From: Papilionanthe hookeriana x Papilionanthe teres
Taxonomy: Eukaryota; Streptophyta; Magnoliopsida; Asparagales; Orchidaceae
Direction: 5' to 3'
Assembly (NCBI GenBank): GCA_022702705.1
Contig: CM040423.1
Span: 113,269,738 to 113,333,737 of the forward strand
Length of the DNA: 64,000 bases
The position numbers were made by a program, and so were the translations under genes. The stretch's first letter is position 1. Every line of letters begins with the position of its first letter. Shown here piece by piece: positions 23,429-35,000 of the stretch. Below the pieces are notes generated by a model. That model was not told the DNA's origin. It did not search any database and saw only the letters and a program-made list of their open reading frames with translations.

Positions 23429-23606
23429 TTATCACAGAAAAATACATTAAGAAATTCATATCTATTTTTGATGAAATTGCACTTTAAAGAAAGGTATTTT
23501 CTTTATTTTACTGCAGGAACGAAGATTTATAAGTGATGGAAGCAAAAACCATGAAATGGAGCGAATTTGGATCAAAAAGGAAGAAATTCATGCAAAATGA
23601 AGTAAG

Positions 23607-23777
23607 TCGCCGACGGCGAGATCGAGGCCGCCACGGCGAGATCATGAGGAGAATTTTTGAAGGAATTATAACTACATCGCCGACAGCGAGCCCGAGCCCG
23701 CTGACAGCGAGATCACGCGGTTTGAAGACCTTCTAGAAGCCCCGCTGACGGCGAGGTCGTTTCCCGCCGACGGCGAG
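23607..23777. repeat. Palindromic GC-rich motif cluster in LTR-A
   Basis: About six copies of the 15-bp motif CTCGCCGACGGCGAG and variants, often in close pairs, in A/T-rich surroundings about 80 bp upstream of the TATA box. The perfect form is a 7-bp inverted repeat around one central base. Confidence 0.85.
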
Positions 23778-23857
23778 ACAGTTCAAAATGCATATACATT
23801 GAACTTGGATGCTTTTTGAAGAGGTGTTTAAGCATCCCTTGGACCTTTGCCTACCTC

Positions 23858-23865
23858 TATAAATA
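23858..23865 (+). promoter_or_regulatory. TATA box of LTR-A
   Basis: TATAAATA within a small inverted repeat (CCTCTATAAATAGAGG). Same place in LTR-D, and TATATATA in LTR-B and LTR-C. The U3/R promoter of the element. Confidence 0.8.
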
Positions 23866-24909
23866 GAGGACAAATTTTAGTATGTTGTGTGTCTTTAGGG
23901 TGTCATTTGTGTGTGTCTCTGGAGTCTTAAGTGTGTCTATTTAGAGAGTCTTAGTGAATCTTTAGTAAGTTGGAAGTGTGTTGTACTAGAAGGAAAAGTC
24001 AAAGGAACTTCAAGGATTCTGCTTGGGGAGGAAATTATGATAAGTATCTTTGTTTATTGTTGTTAACTTTAAATGAAGTCCATGCTTTGTTTATTCCCAT
24101 GCATTCTGAGTAGTTTTCTTAGTCTTTCTCCTTGTTTATGAAAATTATGTGAATTGATGAAATTAAATAGAAGTACCTAATATATTAAAATAAATGGTGA
24201 TAATATTTACTTAAAACTTAATTTACTTTCAATCTAGCCAATTGATTTGTTAAAATATGTTGAAGTATCAACTATAGTAAAAATTACATCCAATATTCAG
24301 GGAAGTCAAAAGCCTTGGAAGGAGGGTGCAAATAAATAGAGAAATATTATTTATCGGACGTAGAATTGGACATTTTAGTGTGACGGACTAAAATATTCAA
24401 TTTAGTCTTATTGTTTGAAGTTGAAGTGTAGATGTTATCCCTCGAGTGAGGGAACGTGGGAGCTACGAAGTGGCGCCGAGTATCCTCCGGTCTAGCCGCG
24501 AGATTCGATAATCAAACATAGGATTAGTCGATGTTCTTTGCACCTGGACCAAAGGATAAAGAATAGGAATGCTCTGTTTGTCACGATACAATCCAAAAAT
24601 TCTATTTAGATTAATCATTCACTTAATTTTCTAAAAACAAGGAGAATGATACTTTTTCTGAATTATTTAAATCAACTTTATTTCAAGCATTATTTTACTT
24701 AGTTTGCTGTAGTAACTTAAAATTTCTAATTACTATTTTAGTAAGTAATTCCTTTAAATTTTAGCTGATACAAATCTGTTAAAAACTTCCCTGTGGGATC
24801 GATAACCAGAACTCCACTAGAGCCCAGTATTACTTGATACGATACGTATACTTGCGTAGAATCCACATTAAACATTCCATCATAAAATCAAATATATATA
24901 TATTAAAGC

Positions 24910-24932
24910 GGGATCAAGTTTTTGGTGCCGTT
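24910..24932 (+). other. Fossil LTR-end/PBS-like copy inside LTR-A
   Basis: GGGATCAAGTTTTTGGTGCC repeats, about 55 bp inside the LTR, the junction seen at its true end (GGGTCAAGTTTTTGGCGTCG). Present in all four Athila LTRs. Confidence 0.75.
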
Positions 24933-24977
24933 ACTATTAACATAATTTGCAAACATATAAAAAGTGGGTCAAGTTTT

Positions 24978-24995
24978 TGGCGTCGTTGCCGGGGA
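24978..24995 (+). other. AT-2 primer binding site (tRNA-Asp type)
   Basis: TGGCGTCGTTGCCGGGGA, 6 nt after the LTR end. One base differs from the Asp-type PBS I recall for Athila elements. Confidence 0.88.
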
Positions 24996-25055
24996 AGTAA
25001 AGAAATTATTTACTAGAGTAACGGACTATTTTAAAATTTATTTGGCAAAAATTGT

Positions 25056-26245
25056 ATGCGGAAATTTGGAAACGAAAATTTAACACCTTACGATTCAGAA
25101 TTAGAGCGTACAATTAAAAGAATTAGAAAACAAAAAAGAGAAATTATAAATTTAACACAAATGGCAAATATTCCTGAAAATGAAAATATCAATCAACAGA
25201 GACCATTACGAGATTATGCCAATCCTACATTAGATGAAATTCATTTAACTATTCAAAACCACGATGTAGTCTGCTAATTCATTTGAACTTAAACACTGCA
25301 ATTATTCAAATGGTACAAAATAATCAATTTAGTGGTTCATCTACTGAAGATCCTAATTTACATCTTGCTAGTTTTTTAGAACTATGTGCTACTTTCAAAT
25401 ATGAAGGATTATCTAACGATGCTATTAGACTTAGACTTTTTCCTTTTTCTTTAAGGGATAAGGCTAAAATGTGGTTAAATTCGTTAACACCTGGATCTAT
25501 TAAAACTTGGGGAGAGTTATCACAAAAATTACTATCCAAATATTTTTCATCATTCAAAACTGCTAAGCTTAGAAATGATATAATTTCTTTTAGTCAGTTT
25601 GATGGAGAATCAATATATGAAGCTTGGGAGAGATTTAAAGAACTTCTTAGGAAATGCCCACATCATGCGTTACCAGATTGGTTAATTATTCAAAATATCT
25701 ATAATGGATTAGTAGGATCTTTAAGATCAATCATCGATGCTGCTGCTGGAGGATCATTAATGTCAAAACCATTTGATGAAGCCTATGCACTAATCGAAGA
25801 AATGGCAACCAATAATTTTCAATAGCCTGCTGATAGAATGAATCCGAAAAAGATAGCTAGTATTCATGAAAATGATGCAATATCTATGTTAGCTTCGCAA
25901 ATCACTGCTATATCTAAAAAATTAGATCATTTTGGAATGAATTACTCTCCAACTATATTAGAAGAAAATTCATCTGGACAACTCATAGAATCCCAATCTC
26001 AATATGAAATTATAAATGCAATTAATAACAGACCCAATAATCCTTATGCGAATTATTATAATCCTGGATGGAAAAATCATCCTAATTTTAATTGGAATAA
26101 TAACACAACTAATCAACCATGGATGAATAACATAACACAACCATTAGGAAATCCCTCTAATCGAGGAAATTCTAATTATAAACCTAATTTCCACCTGGAT
26201 TTAATAATAATAACCCACAATTTAAAGATAAGAAATTATCTATAG
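25056..26245 (+). pseudogene. AT-2 gag, broken
   Basis: Starts MRKFGNENLTPYDSELERTI (25056). A one-base insertion near 25270 shifts the frame. The capsid region from 25283 has LASFLELCATFKYEG, LFPFSLRDKAKMWLNSL and ISFSQFDGESIYEAWERFKE, the standard plant gag fold. A TAG at 25823-25825 stands where AT-3 has Trp (NNFQWPADR). Reading then continues in the same frame with an Asn/Pro-rich tail (NNTTNQPWMNN) until a frameshift at about 26200. AT-2 and AT-3 gag differ by scattered changes only. Confidence 0.88.
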
Positions 26246-26262
26246 AAGAATTAATATTAAAT

Positions 26263-27206
26263 ATGGGTCAACATTTACAAAATCAAAGAAATCAATTACA
26301 AATACAAGGAAACCAATTACAAAATCAAGGAACAACTATTAAAAATATTGAAACTCAACTTGGACATATTGCTACCGCACTTAATAATAGAATACCTGGA
26401 ACATTTTCTAGTAATGTGGAAATAAATCCCAAAGACAAGGGGAATGAACAAATTAAAGCGATACAATTACGAAGTGGAAAAGAATTAGAACCCCAAATTC
26501 AGAAAGAACTTAAAGTCAAAAAGAGGAAGTGGAAATTGAAAAGGAAAAGAATCAACAAGATCCAAACATAGAAAATCCTTTAATACCAATGAAAATTTCT
26601 ATTGAAAAACCTCCACCACCATTTCCTCAACGACTAATTCAACATAAAAAAGATAAACAATTTGCTAAATTCCTTGAAATTCTGAAGAAATTAACAATAA
26701 ATATTCCTTTCGTAGAAGCTTTAGAATAGATGCCAAATTATGTAAAATTCATGAAATATATTCTAAATAAAAAAAGAAAATTTACCGATAATGAAATGGT
26801 CGCACTTAGTGAAGAGTGTAGTGCTATTATTCATAAAAAGCTTCCTGAAAAATTAAAAGATCCTGTTAGTTTCACTATACCCTGCGCTATTGGAGAAAAA
26901 TTCTATGGAAAAGCTTTGTGTGACTTAGGAGCAAGCATCAATCTAATGCCTCTATCAATTTTTAAAAGATTAGGATTGGGAGAAATTTCACCTACTTCGG
27001 TAACTCTTCGATTAGGCTGATCGTTACGTTACTTATCTTAAGGGAGTTATTGAAGATGTATTAGTAAAAGTGGATAAATTTATCTTCCCTGTAGATTTTA
27101 TTGTCTTAGATATGGAAGAAGATAAAGAAATTCCTATCATTTTAGGAAGACCATTTTTAGCCACTGGAAAAGCTATGATTGATGTTTAGAAAGGAGAATT
27201 AACTAT
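26263..27206 (+). pseudogene. AT-2 gag end and protease, cut by AT-3
   Basis: A short Gln-rich tandem repeat (QLQIQGN type), then TQLGHIATALNNRIPGTF and the linker block IQLRSGKELEPQ. After a frameshift, a frame runs to the protease with a TAG at 26727-26729 (EALE then stop then MPNYV). The protease has SFTIPCAIGEKFYGKALCDL and GASINLMPLS with the catalytic Asp, then frame breaks near 27020. Another TAG at 27187-27189 sits before KGELTMR. AT-3 inserted 18 bp beyond it. Confidence 0.88.
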
Positions 27207-27211
27207 GAGAG
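27207..27211 (+). other. AT-3 target site duplication, left (GAGAG)
   Basis: Matches 38336-38340. The interrupted AT-2 coding sequence is continuous across the two copies, as shown by the uninterrupted AT-3 version at 34480-34505. Confidence 0.93.
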
Positions 27212-27249
27212 TGACCCACAATTTTATAATATGATATTTTTAATTTAAT

Positions 27250-27275
27250 TGCAGCGACGCCAAAAACTTGACCCC
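27250..27275 (-). other. Fossil LTR-end/PBS-like copy inside LTR-B
   Basis: Minus strand GGGGTCAAGTTTTTGGCGTC, closer to a working Asp-type PBS than the copies in LTR-A and LTR-D. Confidence 0.75.
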
Positions 27276-28382
27276 GCTATATTATATGTATAGAATTGTA
27301 ATTATTCATGTTGTGGATGCTACGCAAGTATACGTATCGTATCAAGTAATACAGGGCTCTAGTGGAGTCACGGTTATCGATCCCACGGGGAAAGAGAAAA
27401 TTAAATAACAACTAATTTTAAAATAATAATAATAATAAAACTAATATACAAAAATTTGGAATTCTAAATTTAAGCGCAATAAAGTAAACTAAGTATTCTA
27501 ATCAGGTAACTTAACTAAGTAGAGAATTAATACGTATTAAAATTGCAGGAAATTAAACTAAATAAGTCTTAACTATTTAGAAAAAGTATCTTTCCCCTTG
27601 TTTAGAAATTTAAGTGATTGATGAATTTAAATAGATAATTTTAAGGTATTGTGACGAATAGGAGCATTCCTATTCTTTACCCTTTGGTCAAGTGTAAAAA
27701 ATATTGACTAATCCTATGTTTGATTACTGAATCTGCGACTAGTTGGGAGGATACCGATTGCCACTTCGAGCTCCCACGTTCCCCTCGCACGAGGGCTAAC
27801 ATCTACACTTCGGCTCTCGAACAATAGGACCAAATTGAATATTTTATTCTGTCACACTAAAATGCTCGATTCTACGCCCGGTGATATTATTTCCCTTTTT
27901 TTTGCACCTTCCTTCCAAGGCTTTTGAATTCCGAATATCGGATGTAATTTTTACTATAGTTGTAAATCAACACATTTTAAAAATCAAATGGCCAGATTGA
28001 AAAGTAAATTAAGTTTTAAGTAAAAATTATCACAATTTATTAATATATAAAAGTATCTCTATTTTAATTTCATCAAGTCGCTTAATTTCATAAACGGGGA
28101 GAAAGACTAAATAAACTACTCGGAATGCATGGGAACTAAACTAAGCATGGATTTCATTTAAAGTTAAAAACAATAAATACAAATACTTATCTTGATTTAT
28201 CCCTGACAGACTCCTCGTAGTTCCTTTGACTCTTCCTTCCAGTACAGCACGACTCACTAATTACTCACTAAACTCACTAAAGACTCACTAAAGACACACA
28301 ACTGCACACAAAACTAGACAAAAGACTAAAAGATTGCACACAACACAAAAAATAACACACAAAAGACTGATTTTGCGGCCTC

Positions 28383-28390
28383 TATATATA
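28383..28390 (-). promoter_or_regulatory. TATA box of LTR-B
   Basis: TATATATA within CCTCTATATATAGAGG, at the same place as in LTR-C. Confidence 0.75.
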
Positions 28391-28469
28391 GAGGTAAGCA
28401 AAGGTCCAAGAGGTGTGTAAGCATCTCTTCAAAAAGTGTCCAGGTTCAATGTATCTGTGCCATTTGAAC

Positions 28470-28630
28470 TAGCTCGCCGTCGGCGACGAACTACCTCGGC
28501 TGTCGGCGAGGCTTCTAGAAGATCTTCAAACCGCGCTATCTTCGCTGTCGGCGGGCTCGGGCTCGCTGTCAGCGAGACAGTTATAAATCCTTCAGAAATG
28601 TCTCCTCGTAACCTCGCCGTCGGCGACTCA
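28470..28630. repeat. Palindromic GC-rich motif cluster in LTR-B
   Basis: Variants of CTCGCCGTCGGCGAG (the reverse complement form), same place as in LTR-A, C and D. Several ORFs across it are only artefacts of its repeat. Confidence 0.82.
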
Positions 28631-28804
28631 GCACAAATTGCATTATTTTCTTCCTTTTTGCTCCAAATCCGCTCCTTTTTATGATTTTTGCTTTTATCAC
28701 CTAAATTCTCCATTCCTGCTGACAAAATAAAGAAAATACCTTTCTTTAAAGTGTAATTTCATCAAAAATAGGTATGAATTTCTTAATAAATTTTTCAGTG
28801 ATCA

Positions 28805-28817
28805 AAATCCCCCAAAA
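28805..28817 (-). other. AT-3 polypurine tract
   Basis: Minus strand TTTTGGGGGATTT directly before the LTR start TGATCA. The same as the AT-2 tract. Confidence 0.88.
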
Positions 28818-30177
28818 TTACTTATTACTTGTCCTCAAGTAATTTTAATACCACATAAAAATAATGATTTCTATAGTAAGATTTTTCAATTCAAATAAAC
28901 TATGAATTAGATTAATTAATATTATAATAAAGTTAAATAAAAATAATTCATGTAATTTAATTAATCTTATAGAAATAAATTATTTAGTTATCGAATCTAA
29001 GATTTCTAGCTTACTATTCATTTCGGGAATAGTTATATTTAAAAGAATAACTACTTAAGATATTCATATGATAAGAAATTCAAGAAAACATTATTAGGTA
29101 AAATTCTAATCCATAAACATAAGTTTGGAAATATCTAAGTTTTTCCTTCAGGTTAATTCAAATGAAACCAATTTTTGATAAGGCATCTCCTCAAGCTTCT
29201 CCTCATTTTTCTTTTTCTTTTTCTTTTTCTTTTTCTTTTTTTTTTCTTTTTCTTTTTTCTAATGAGGATTACTGTATCTGGAGAGCCTGTTAATAATTTT
29301 GAACTTCATTTTCATCTTCCTAAATTTGAAACTTAGGAATATTTCTTAGCTTATATATACTTCATAGTTTTTACTTTATTGATTTTCAATCTTTTCTTTT
29401 TCACTTGAATACTTAAGAATTTTAATTTTAGAATATAGTTTTCCTTACTAAAAATAGTTTACTATATTCTTATTCCCTTTAACCAAATATTTTATTCTAT
29501 TTAATTAATTAAAGCACAAGAAATATTTCATTTAACCTTTTATAATAATTAAATAAAATAATTCATATTAATTAAATTGAAAAATTTGCTATAAAAATCA
29601 TTTTAAAATAATTTGAAAATAGAAATTGAGAACAAGTTAATAACTAAATTTGTATTTTACTCCCCCCCCGAAACTTAAATTTTTATATCTATTCTAAATA
29701 ATGAAAAAGGGAAAGTAAATAAATCATACCTTTGAAGTTTAGGTATTTCTTTTTCTTTGAAATTTTTGCAAGCTTTTTCATTTTTCATTGAACCTGTACT
29801 GTTAGTATTCTCCATATATATATATAACAATCTAAAGAAAATGCGGGGATAAAATCTAAGATAAGTATTAAATATAACAATTAAAATTAACTCTACACTA
29901 CACATATGAATTACTAACATATTAAAAACATTGAACTAACAGATTAACAATTTTACAACTTAAAACAATACATAATAAAATAAAAACATATTAAAGAAAA
30001 CTAACATCCTATTTAACATAAAAACAAATGCAATTAACTAACACAAAAACAATAACTAAACTATTATCACAATTCAAGCAAATAATCTAACAAACATCCA
30101 ATGTCTCAAAACATAATGTACTAATATATAAAGTCTTCAAAATAACTTAACATCAAACAAATAAAACAAATAAAGTC
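28818..30177 (-). other. AT-3 3' non-coding region
   Basis: About 1.36 kb between ORF3b and the PPT, aligned with 45245-46560 of AT-2. Very A/T-rich, no ORF with support. Holds a pyrimidine microsatellite (29205-29261). Confidence 0.75.
29205..29261. repeat. (CTTTTT)n microsatellite
   Basis: TTTTTC units, pyrimidine-only on the + strand. The AT-2 counterpart near 46146 is only a short AGGAAAAGAAAAA run, so it grew within AT-3. Confidence 0.85.
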
Positions 30178-30857
30178 CTAATCTTCAGCATCGAAGTCCA
30201 GGGCTATATCATCTCCTCCACGATCGTAGGTGAGAAGGCGAGCGAGGATGATACTGTGAATATCGGGGGCACTCAAGAAAGACAACATCTAAATCACCAC
30301 TCCTATAACGACGTTCAGCTTCATAATATGCAATTTCGTATTCCAAATGTCGCTGGAGGTACTCACTATCATAATCATGTCTCCTCTCCAGATTATCAAT
30401 CCATTGATCAAAATGATCAAACCTTCTCCCCATGGTCTCTCCAAGCTGCTCAAAACTCCTCTATGCGGTGTCAATTCATTCATCAGATCTTGTAGGGTAG
30501 GGGTGGTAGGCTCAGGAGGTTCATGGCTAGTAGATGGTATATCTCTACTTGACTGAGTGAAATAACTTCTTACTCCTGCTCTCCACCCTTCATGAGATTC
30601 ATACTTCTTAATATTGGCGAGTGTGAGTGGTTTCATTGGTTCTACCCATTCTTCATTATCTACAGCCTCAACTCCGGAGAGTTGGCGAGTGTAAAATTAA
30701 TCCGAGGTGTCCCGATCCGGCTCACTCTCATTTCGAGGAGTGGCCAGGATGTTTTGATAAATAATTCTCCCGATGTTGATGCTTCTGTTATTCTGAATAC
30801 AGAAATTCAGAATTGCTCTATCTCGTGTTACCTCACTGTGGTGTTGCCTTATATTAT
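30178..30857 (-). pseudogene. AT-3 ORF3b C-terminal remnant
   Basis: Translation includes ILNFCIQN, KPLTLANIKKYESHEGWRAG, RDIPSTSHEPPEPTTPTLQD and LMNELTPHRG, matching AT-2 ORF3b from 44580 to its end, then frameshifts near 30480 and 30640. Ends with an acidic tail and TAG at 30178-30180. The N-terminal half, the leader and the palindrome cluster are deleted (junction at about 30860). Confidence 0.85.
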
Positions 30858-31306
30858 ATTTCCGATCACATCATTTATTTATTGATTTAATATGAAGATT
30901 AACTAATTATACACAAACAAATTCACACAACACAACAAATTAACTTTAATATTGAAATCCATGAGATATACAAACTAACATAATTTTAGACTACATAATC
31001 AAACTTCGAACTTCGATCCTTACTACTAATCAGCATCGCAAACCAATCCACGACACACTTAAATGCTGATACAAAACTATGACGCATATCTTAATTAAGT
31101 TTGAGATATTCAAATCATCACTCCACACATAATAAAATCTAAATCAAATCAAATAACATCAATACAAACATACTATGGAAATCTTTACTACTACTCTTCA
31201 ATAATATAGACTAACTATTAAGATACAATAAAAATAGATGACTAATATGGGTTGCCTCCCATAAAGCGCTTGGTTTAACGTCGTCAGCCCGACCTAATTT
31301 CAATTA
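30858..31306 (-). other. AT-3 post-pol spacer with two deletion junctions
   Basis: Begins (minus strand) with the conserved post-pol block (31286-31246), follows AT-2 to the equivalent of about 41660, jumps to about 43170 (loss of palindrome cluster 1 and ORF3a), follows AT-2 to about 43487, then jumps to about 44565 (loss of palindrome cluster 2, the intron and the ORF3b start). No ORF. Confidence 0.78.
31246..31286 (-). other. Conserved post-pol block, AT-3 copy
   Basis: Minus strand GTTAAACCAAGCGCTTTATG followed by GGAGGCAACCCAT. Nearly identical in AT-2, recognisable in AT-1. Confidence 0.7.
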
Positions 31307-32650
31307 TTAATCGAGTCGACTAAGCATTAAAACCTCTTTATAGTTAGGTCTTATACCTTCGAAATATGGTTTTAATCTATGTCCATTAACTTTAAATTTA
31401 TGTCCGAGTTTTTGGATCTTCGATTTCTATAGTTCCGTATGAAAATATTTGAGTTATGGTGAAAGGTCCTAACCATCGAGACTTCGATTTTCCGGGAAAT
31501 AATTTCAATCTAGTATTATATAACAAAACTTCACGTCTCGGTTCAAAATTTCTCGATTAATCTTACGATCATGCCATAATTTCATCTTTTCTTTATAAAT
31601 CTGATCATTATCATATGATTCATTTCTTAATTCTTCCAATTCATTTAATTGCAGCAATCTCTTCTCACCAGCTTTGTTCATATTATAATTAAATTCTTTA
31701 ATCGCCCAATATGCTTTATGCTCTAATTCAACTGGTAAGTGGCATGTTTTTCCATATATAAGCTCGTAAGGAGTCATTCCAATCGGAGTTTTATAAGCGG
31801 TTCTATAAGCCCATAATGCGATTATCTAATCTAATAGACCAATCTAACCTATTTGGGTTTACAGATTTTTCTAATATACGTTTAATCTCACGATTAGATA
31901 CTTCAGCTAATCCGTTAGTACGTGGATGATAAGCGGTGGATATCTTATGAGTAATATTGTATTTTTCTACTAGTTTGTGAATGTATTTATTTCTAAAATG
32001 AGTTCCTCCGTCGGTGATAATCACTCTCGGCATTCCAAATCTAGTAAAAATATTTTTCATCGAAATTTTGAAACACTCTTAGCATCACACCTAGGTAAAG
32101 CTTGTGCCTCGATCCATTTGGAAACATAATCAACAGACTACTAATATATATGAGTTTCCAAACGAAGGAATAAAAGGTCCCATAAAATCTAATCCCCAAA
32201 CATCAAAAATTTCAACTTCTAATATAAAGTTTAGAGGCATTTCGTTTCTTAGATATATTTCCTACTCTTTGACATTTATCGCAAGTTTTAATATATCTGT
32301 ATACATCTCTAAATAGAGTAGGCCAGTAAAATCCAGATTGTAGAATCTTATAAGGAGTTTTATCAGTCCCGAAATGTCCTCCAAAATCAGAATCATGACA
32401 TTTTTGAATAATTGGTTCAGTTTCTTCATAAGGTACACATCTTCAATAATTAAATCCTTACATTGCTTATATAAATATGGTTCATCCCAAAAATAGGTTT
32501 TCGTATCATGGATGAATTTTTTCGTTGTTGTAAAGTTAGCATAGGTGGTAAAATATTACTAACTATATAGTTTACTATATCGGCATACCATGGTATTTTC
32601 CACTCATTGATATTATATAGTTGTTCATACGGAAAGCGATTATAATTTCA
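31307..32650 (-). pseudogene. AT-3 integrase, broken
   Basis: Core: MKNIFTRFGMPRVIITDGG (second Asp), AYHPRTNGLAEVSNREIKRI (Glu), then a frameshift near 31810 and MTPYELIYGKTCHLPVELEH, KAYWAIKEFNYN, NESYDNDQIYKEKMKLWHD. Zinc-finger and first Asp regions at 32110-32440 are shifted among frames. Stop at 31307-31309. Confidence 0.88.
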
Positions 32651-34090
32651 TTTTCAATATCGAGATAATTCATGATTTTCTAATATTGATAAATGATCCG
32701 CAATTTGATTATCAGTTCCTTTCTTATTAACGATCTCAAAATCGAATTCTTACATTAATAGCATCCATCTAATTAATCTTGGTTTCGAATCTTTCTTTTG
32801 CATTAAATATTTTATAGCAGAATGATCAGTATGCACGATACATTTTGTTCCAATCAGATAAGGTCTAAATTTATTAAAACCATATACTACCGCTAATAAT
32901 TCTCTTTACGTAAGCGTATAATTTATTTCAACATTATTTAGAGTTTTACTAGCATAGTATATAACTTTAAAAATCTTTTCATATCTTTGCCAAGAGCTGC
33001 TCCTACGACGTAATCACTAGCATCACACATAAGCTCAAATGGTTTCTCCCAGTTAGGTGAAACTATTATAGGTGCTGTAATTAATTTTTCTTTTAAGAGT
33101 TCATAAGCATTTAGGCATTCGATTGTAAATTCAAATTTCTTGTCCTTTTCGAGAAGTTGGCATAGATGTTTAGTAATTTTTGAAAAATCTTTTATACACC
33201 GTCTGTAGAATCCAGCATGTCCAAGAAAACTTCTTACCCCTTTTACCGTAGTTGGAGGTGGTAATTTAGCTATAACTTGAATTTTTGCAGGGTCCACTTC
33301 CATGCCTTTTTCCGAAATTTTATGCCCTAATACAATGCCGCCCATAACCATAAATTGACATTTCTCCCGATTTATAACTAAATTTGTTTTCTCACATACT
33401 TCTAATACTTTTTCAAGATTAGTTAAGCATGTGTCAAATGATGTTCCAAATACGGAGAAATCATCCATAAATACTTCTATTCCATTGTCAATTAACTTAC
33501 TAAATATAGACATCATACATCTACGGAATATTCTTCGGTGCATTACATAATCCAAAAGGCATTCTTCGAAAAGCGAAAGTTCCATAAGGACTAGTAAATG
33601 TAGTTTTCTCTTGATCCTCAGGAGCAATTTGTATTTGATGATAACAGGTGTATCCATCTAGAAAACAAAAATACTTATGTCCGGCTAATCTATCTAACAT
33701 CCGAGTCTAGAAATGGTAAAGGGAAGTGATCTTTCCTGGTGGCGGTATTTAATTTCCTATAATCGATACATATACGCCAACCGGTAACTTGTCTTATAGG
33801 AATAAGATCGTTATTTTCATTGGCGATGACGGTCACTCCTCCCTTCTTAGGAACACGGTGAATTGGGCTTACCCAAGCATTGTCGGAAATAGGATATATA
33901 ATACCATTATCTAACCATTTTAAAATTTCTTTCTTAACTACTTCTTTCATTATCGGATTTAATCTCCTTTGGGGATGCTGCTTTAGGTTTATGTTCATCA
34001 TCTAAAATAATTCTATGCATACGGATTGAAGGACTAACTCCTTTAATATCTGCTAAAGTCCAACCAAGAGTTTTCTTATATTTTTTAAAG
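32651..34090 (-). pseudogene. AT-3 reverse transcriptase and RNase H, broken
   Basis: RT: LNPIMKEVVKKEILKWLDNG, VSPIHRVPKKGGVTV, CIDYRKLNTATRKDHFPLP (34001-33690), a frameshift near 33690, then the catalytic FMDDFSVFG, QFMVMGGIVLGHKI and GHAGFYRRCIKDFSKITKHL (33657-32938). RNase H starts FELMCDASDYVVGAAL and continues degraded to about 32650 with HTDHSAIKYLM on shifted frames. Confidence 0.9.
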
Positions 34091-35000
34091 TTTCTAAAAG
34101 TTTTTGTTCTTGAGATTCGTTTAATGCGAGATGAAATAATAAGCTGGTAAAGTTGAAGAATTACCTAAATAAGCATATTTCGAATGATCGGGTAATATTT
34201 TTAGCTCGAGTTCGGGAGGTTTAATAATTGATGGAACTATATTCTTGTCGGTGTTTTCGGTATTATCCAAAAATTCAAATCTTTCCTGAATATAATCTAG
34301 TTCTTCATTATTATCTTCAATTAATTCAGTGTTTTCTTTTTCTAACTTATCTTCGTAATATTCCTTAAAATGTCCGCGTTGTAAATGTTCAAGTATTTCC
34401 ATTCGAAAACATTCATCATCTTTTTCTAGCGCAGAATATTTCATTGATTTTGCAATATTAAATGTAACTTTTTGGTCATTTACTCTCATAGTTAATTCTC
34501 CTTTACGAACATCGATCATAGCTTTTCCGGTAGCTAAAAATGGTCTTCCTAAAATGATAGGAATTTCTTTATCTTCCTCCATATCTAAAACAATAAAATC
34601 TACCGGGAAGATAAATTTATCCACTTTTACTAACACATCTTCGATAACTCCCTTAGGATAGGTAATCGAACGATCGAGCTAATTGAAGGGTTACTGAAGT
34701 AGGTGTAATTTTTCGTAATCCTAATCTCTTAAAAATTGATAGAGGCATTAGATTGATGCTTACTCCTAAGTCACACAAAGCTTTTCCATAAAAATTTTCT
34801 CCTATAGCGCAGGGTATAGTGAAACTACCGGGATCTTTCAATTTTTCGGAAGCTTCTTCGAATAATAGCAACTACACTCTTCACTAAGTGCGACTTGTTT
34901 CATTATCGGTGAATTTTCTTTTCTTATTTAGAATATCTTTCATAAATTTTACATAATTTGGCATCGATCTAAAGCTTCGACAAAAGGTATATTGATTGTT
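34091..35000 (-). pseudogene. AT-3 protease and linker, broken
   Basis: GSFTIPCAIGENFYGKALCD then LGVSINLMPLS (34871-34653): the active-site motif is DLGVSIN where AT-2 has DLGASIN. After a frameshift: DFIVLDMEEDKEIPIILGRP, FLATGKAMIDVRKGELTMR, then the acidic linker to about 34121. At the codon where AT-1 and AT-2 have TAG, AT-3 has Arg (VRKGEL). Confidence 0.88.

Larger units (their letters stand above)
23429..24971 (+). repeat. AT-2 5' LTR (LTR-A), 1543 bp
   Basis: Starts TTATCACAG where the partner LTR-D starts TGATCACAG, so the usual TG has mutated. Ends GTGGGTCA. Contains a palindrome cluster (23607-23777), TATA box (23858), and an inner PBS-like copy (24910-24932). Confidence 0.92.
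27212..28804 (-). repeat. AT-3 3' LTR (LTR-B), 1593 bp
   Basis: On the minus strand starts TGATCACTG, ends GGGTCA. Closely matches LTR-C. Contains the TATA box (28383), palindrome cluster (28470-28630) and inner PBS-like copy (27250-27275). Confidence 0.93.

Noticed and set aside
28429..28725. Arg/Ala-rich ORFs over the palindrome clusters (also 23533, 37946, 41609, 43467, 46734)
   Set aside because: They are translations of the GC-rich motif repeats in several frames on both strands. The frames are not kept between LTR copies.
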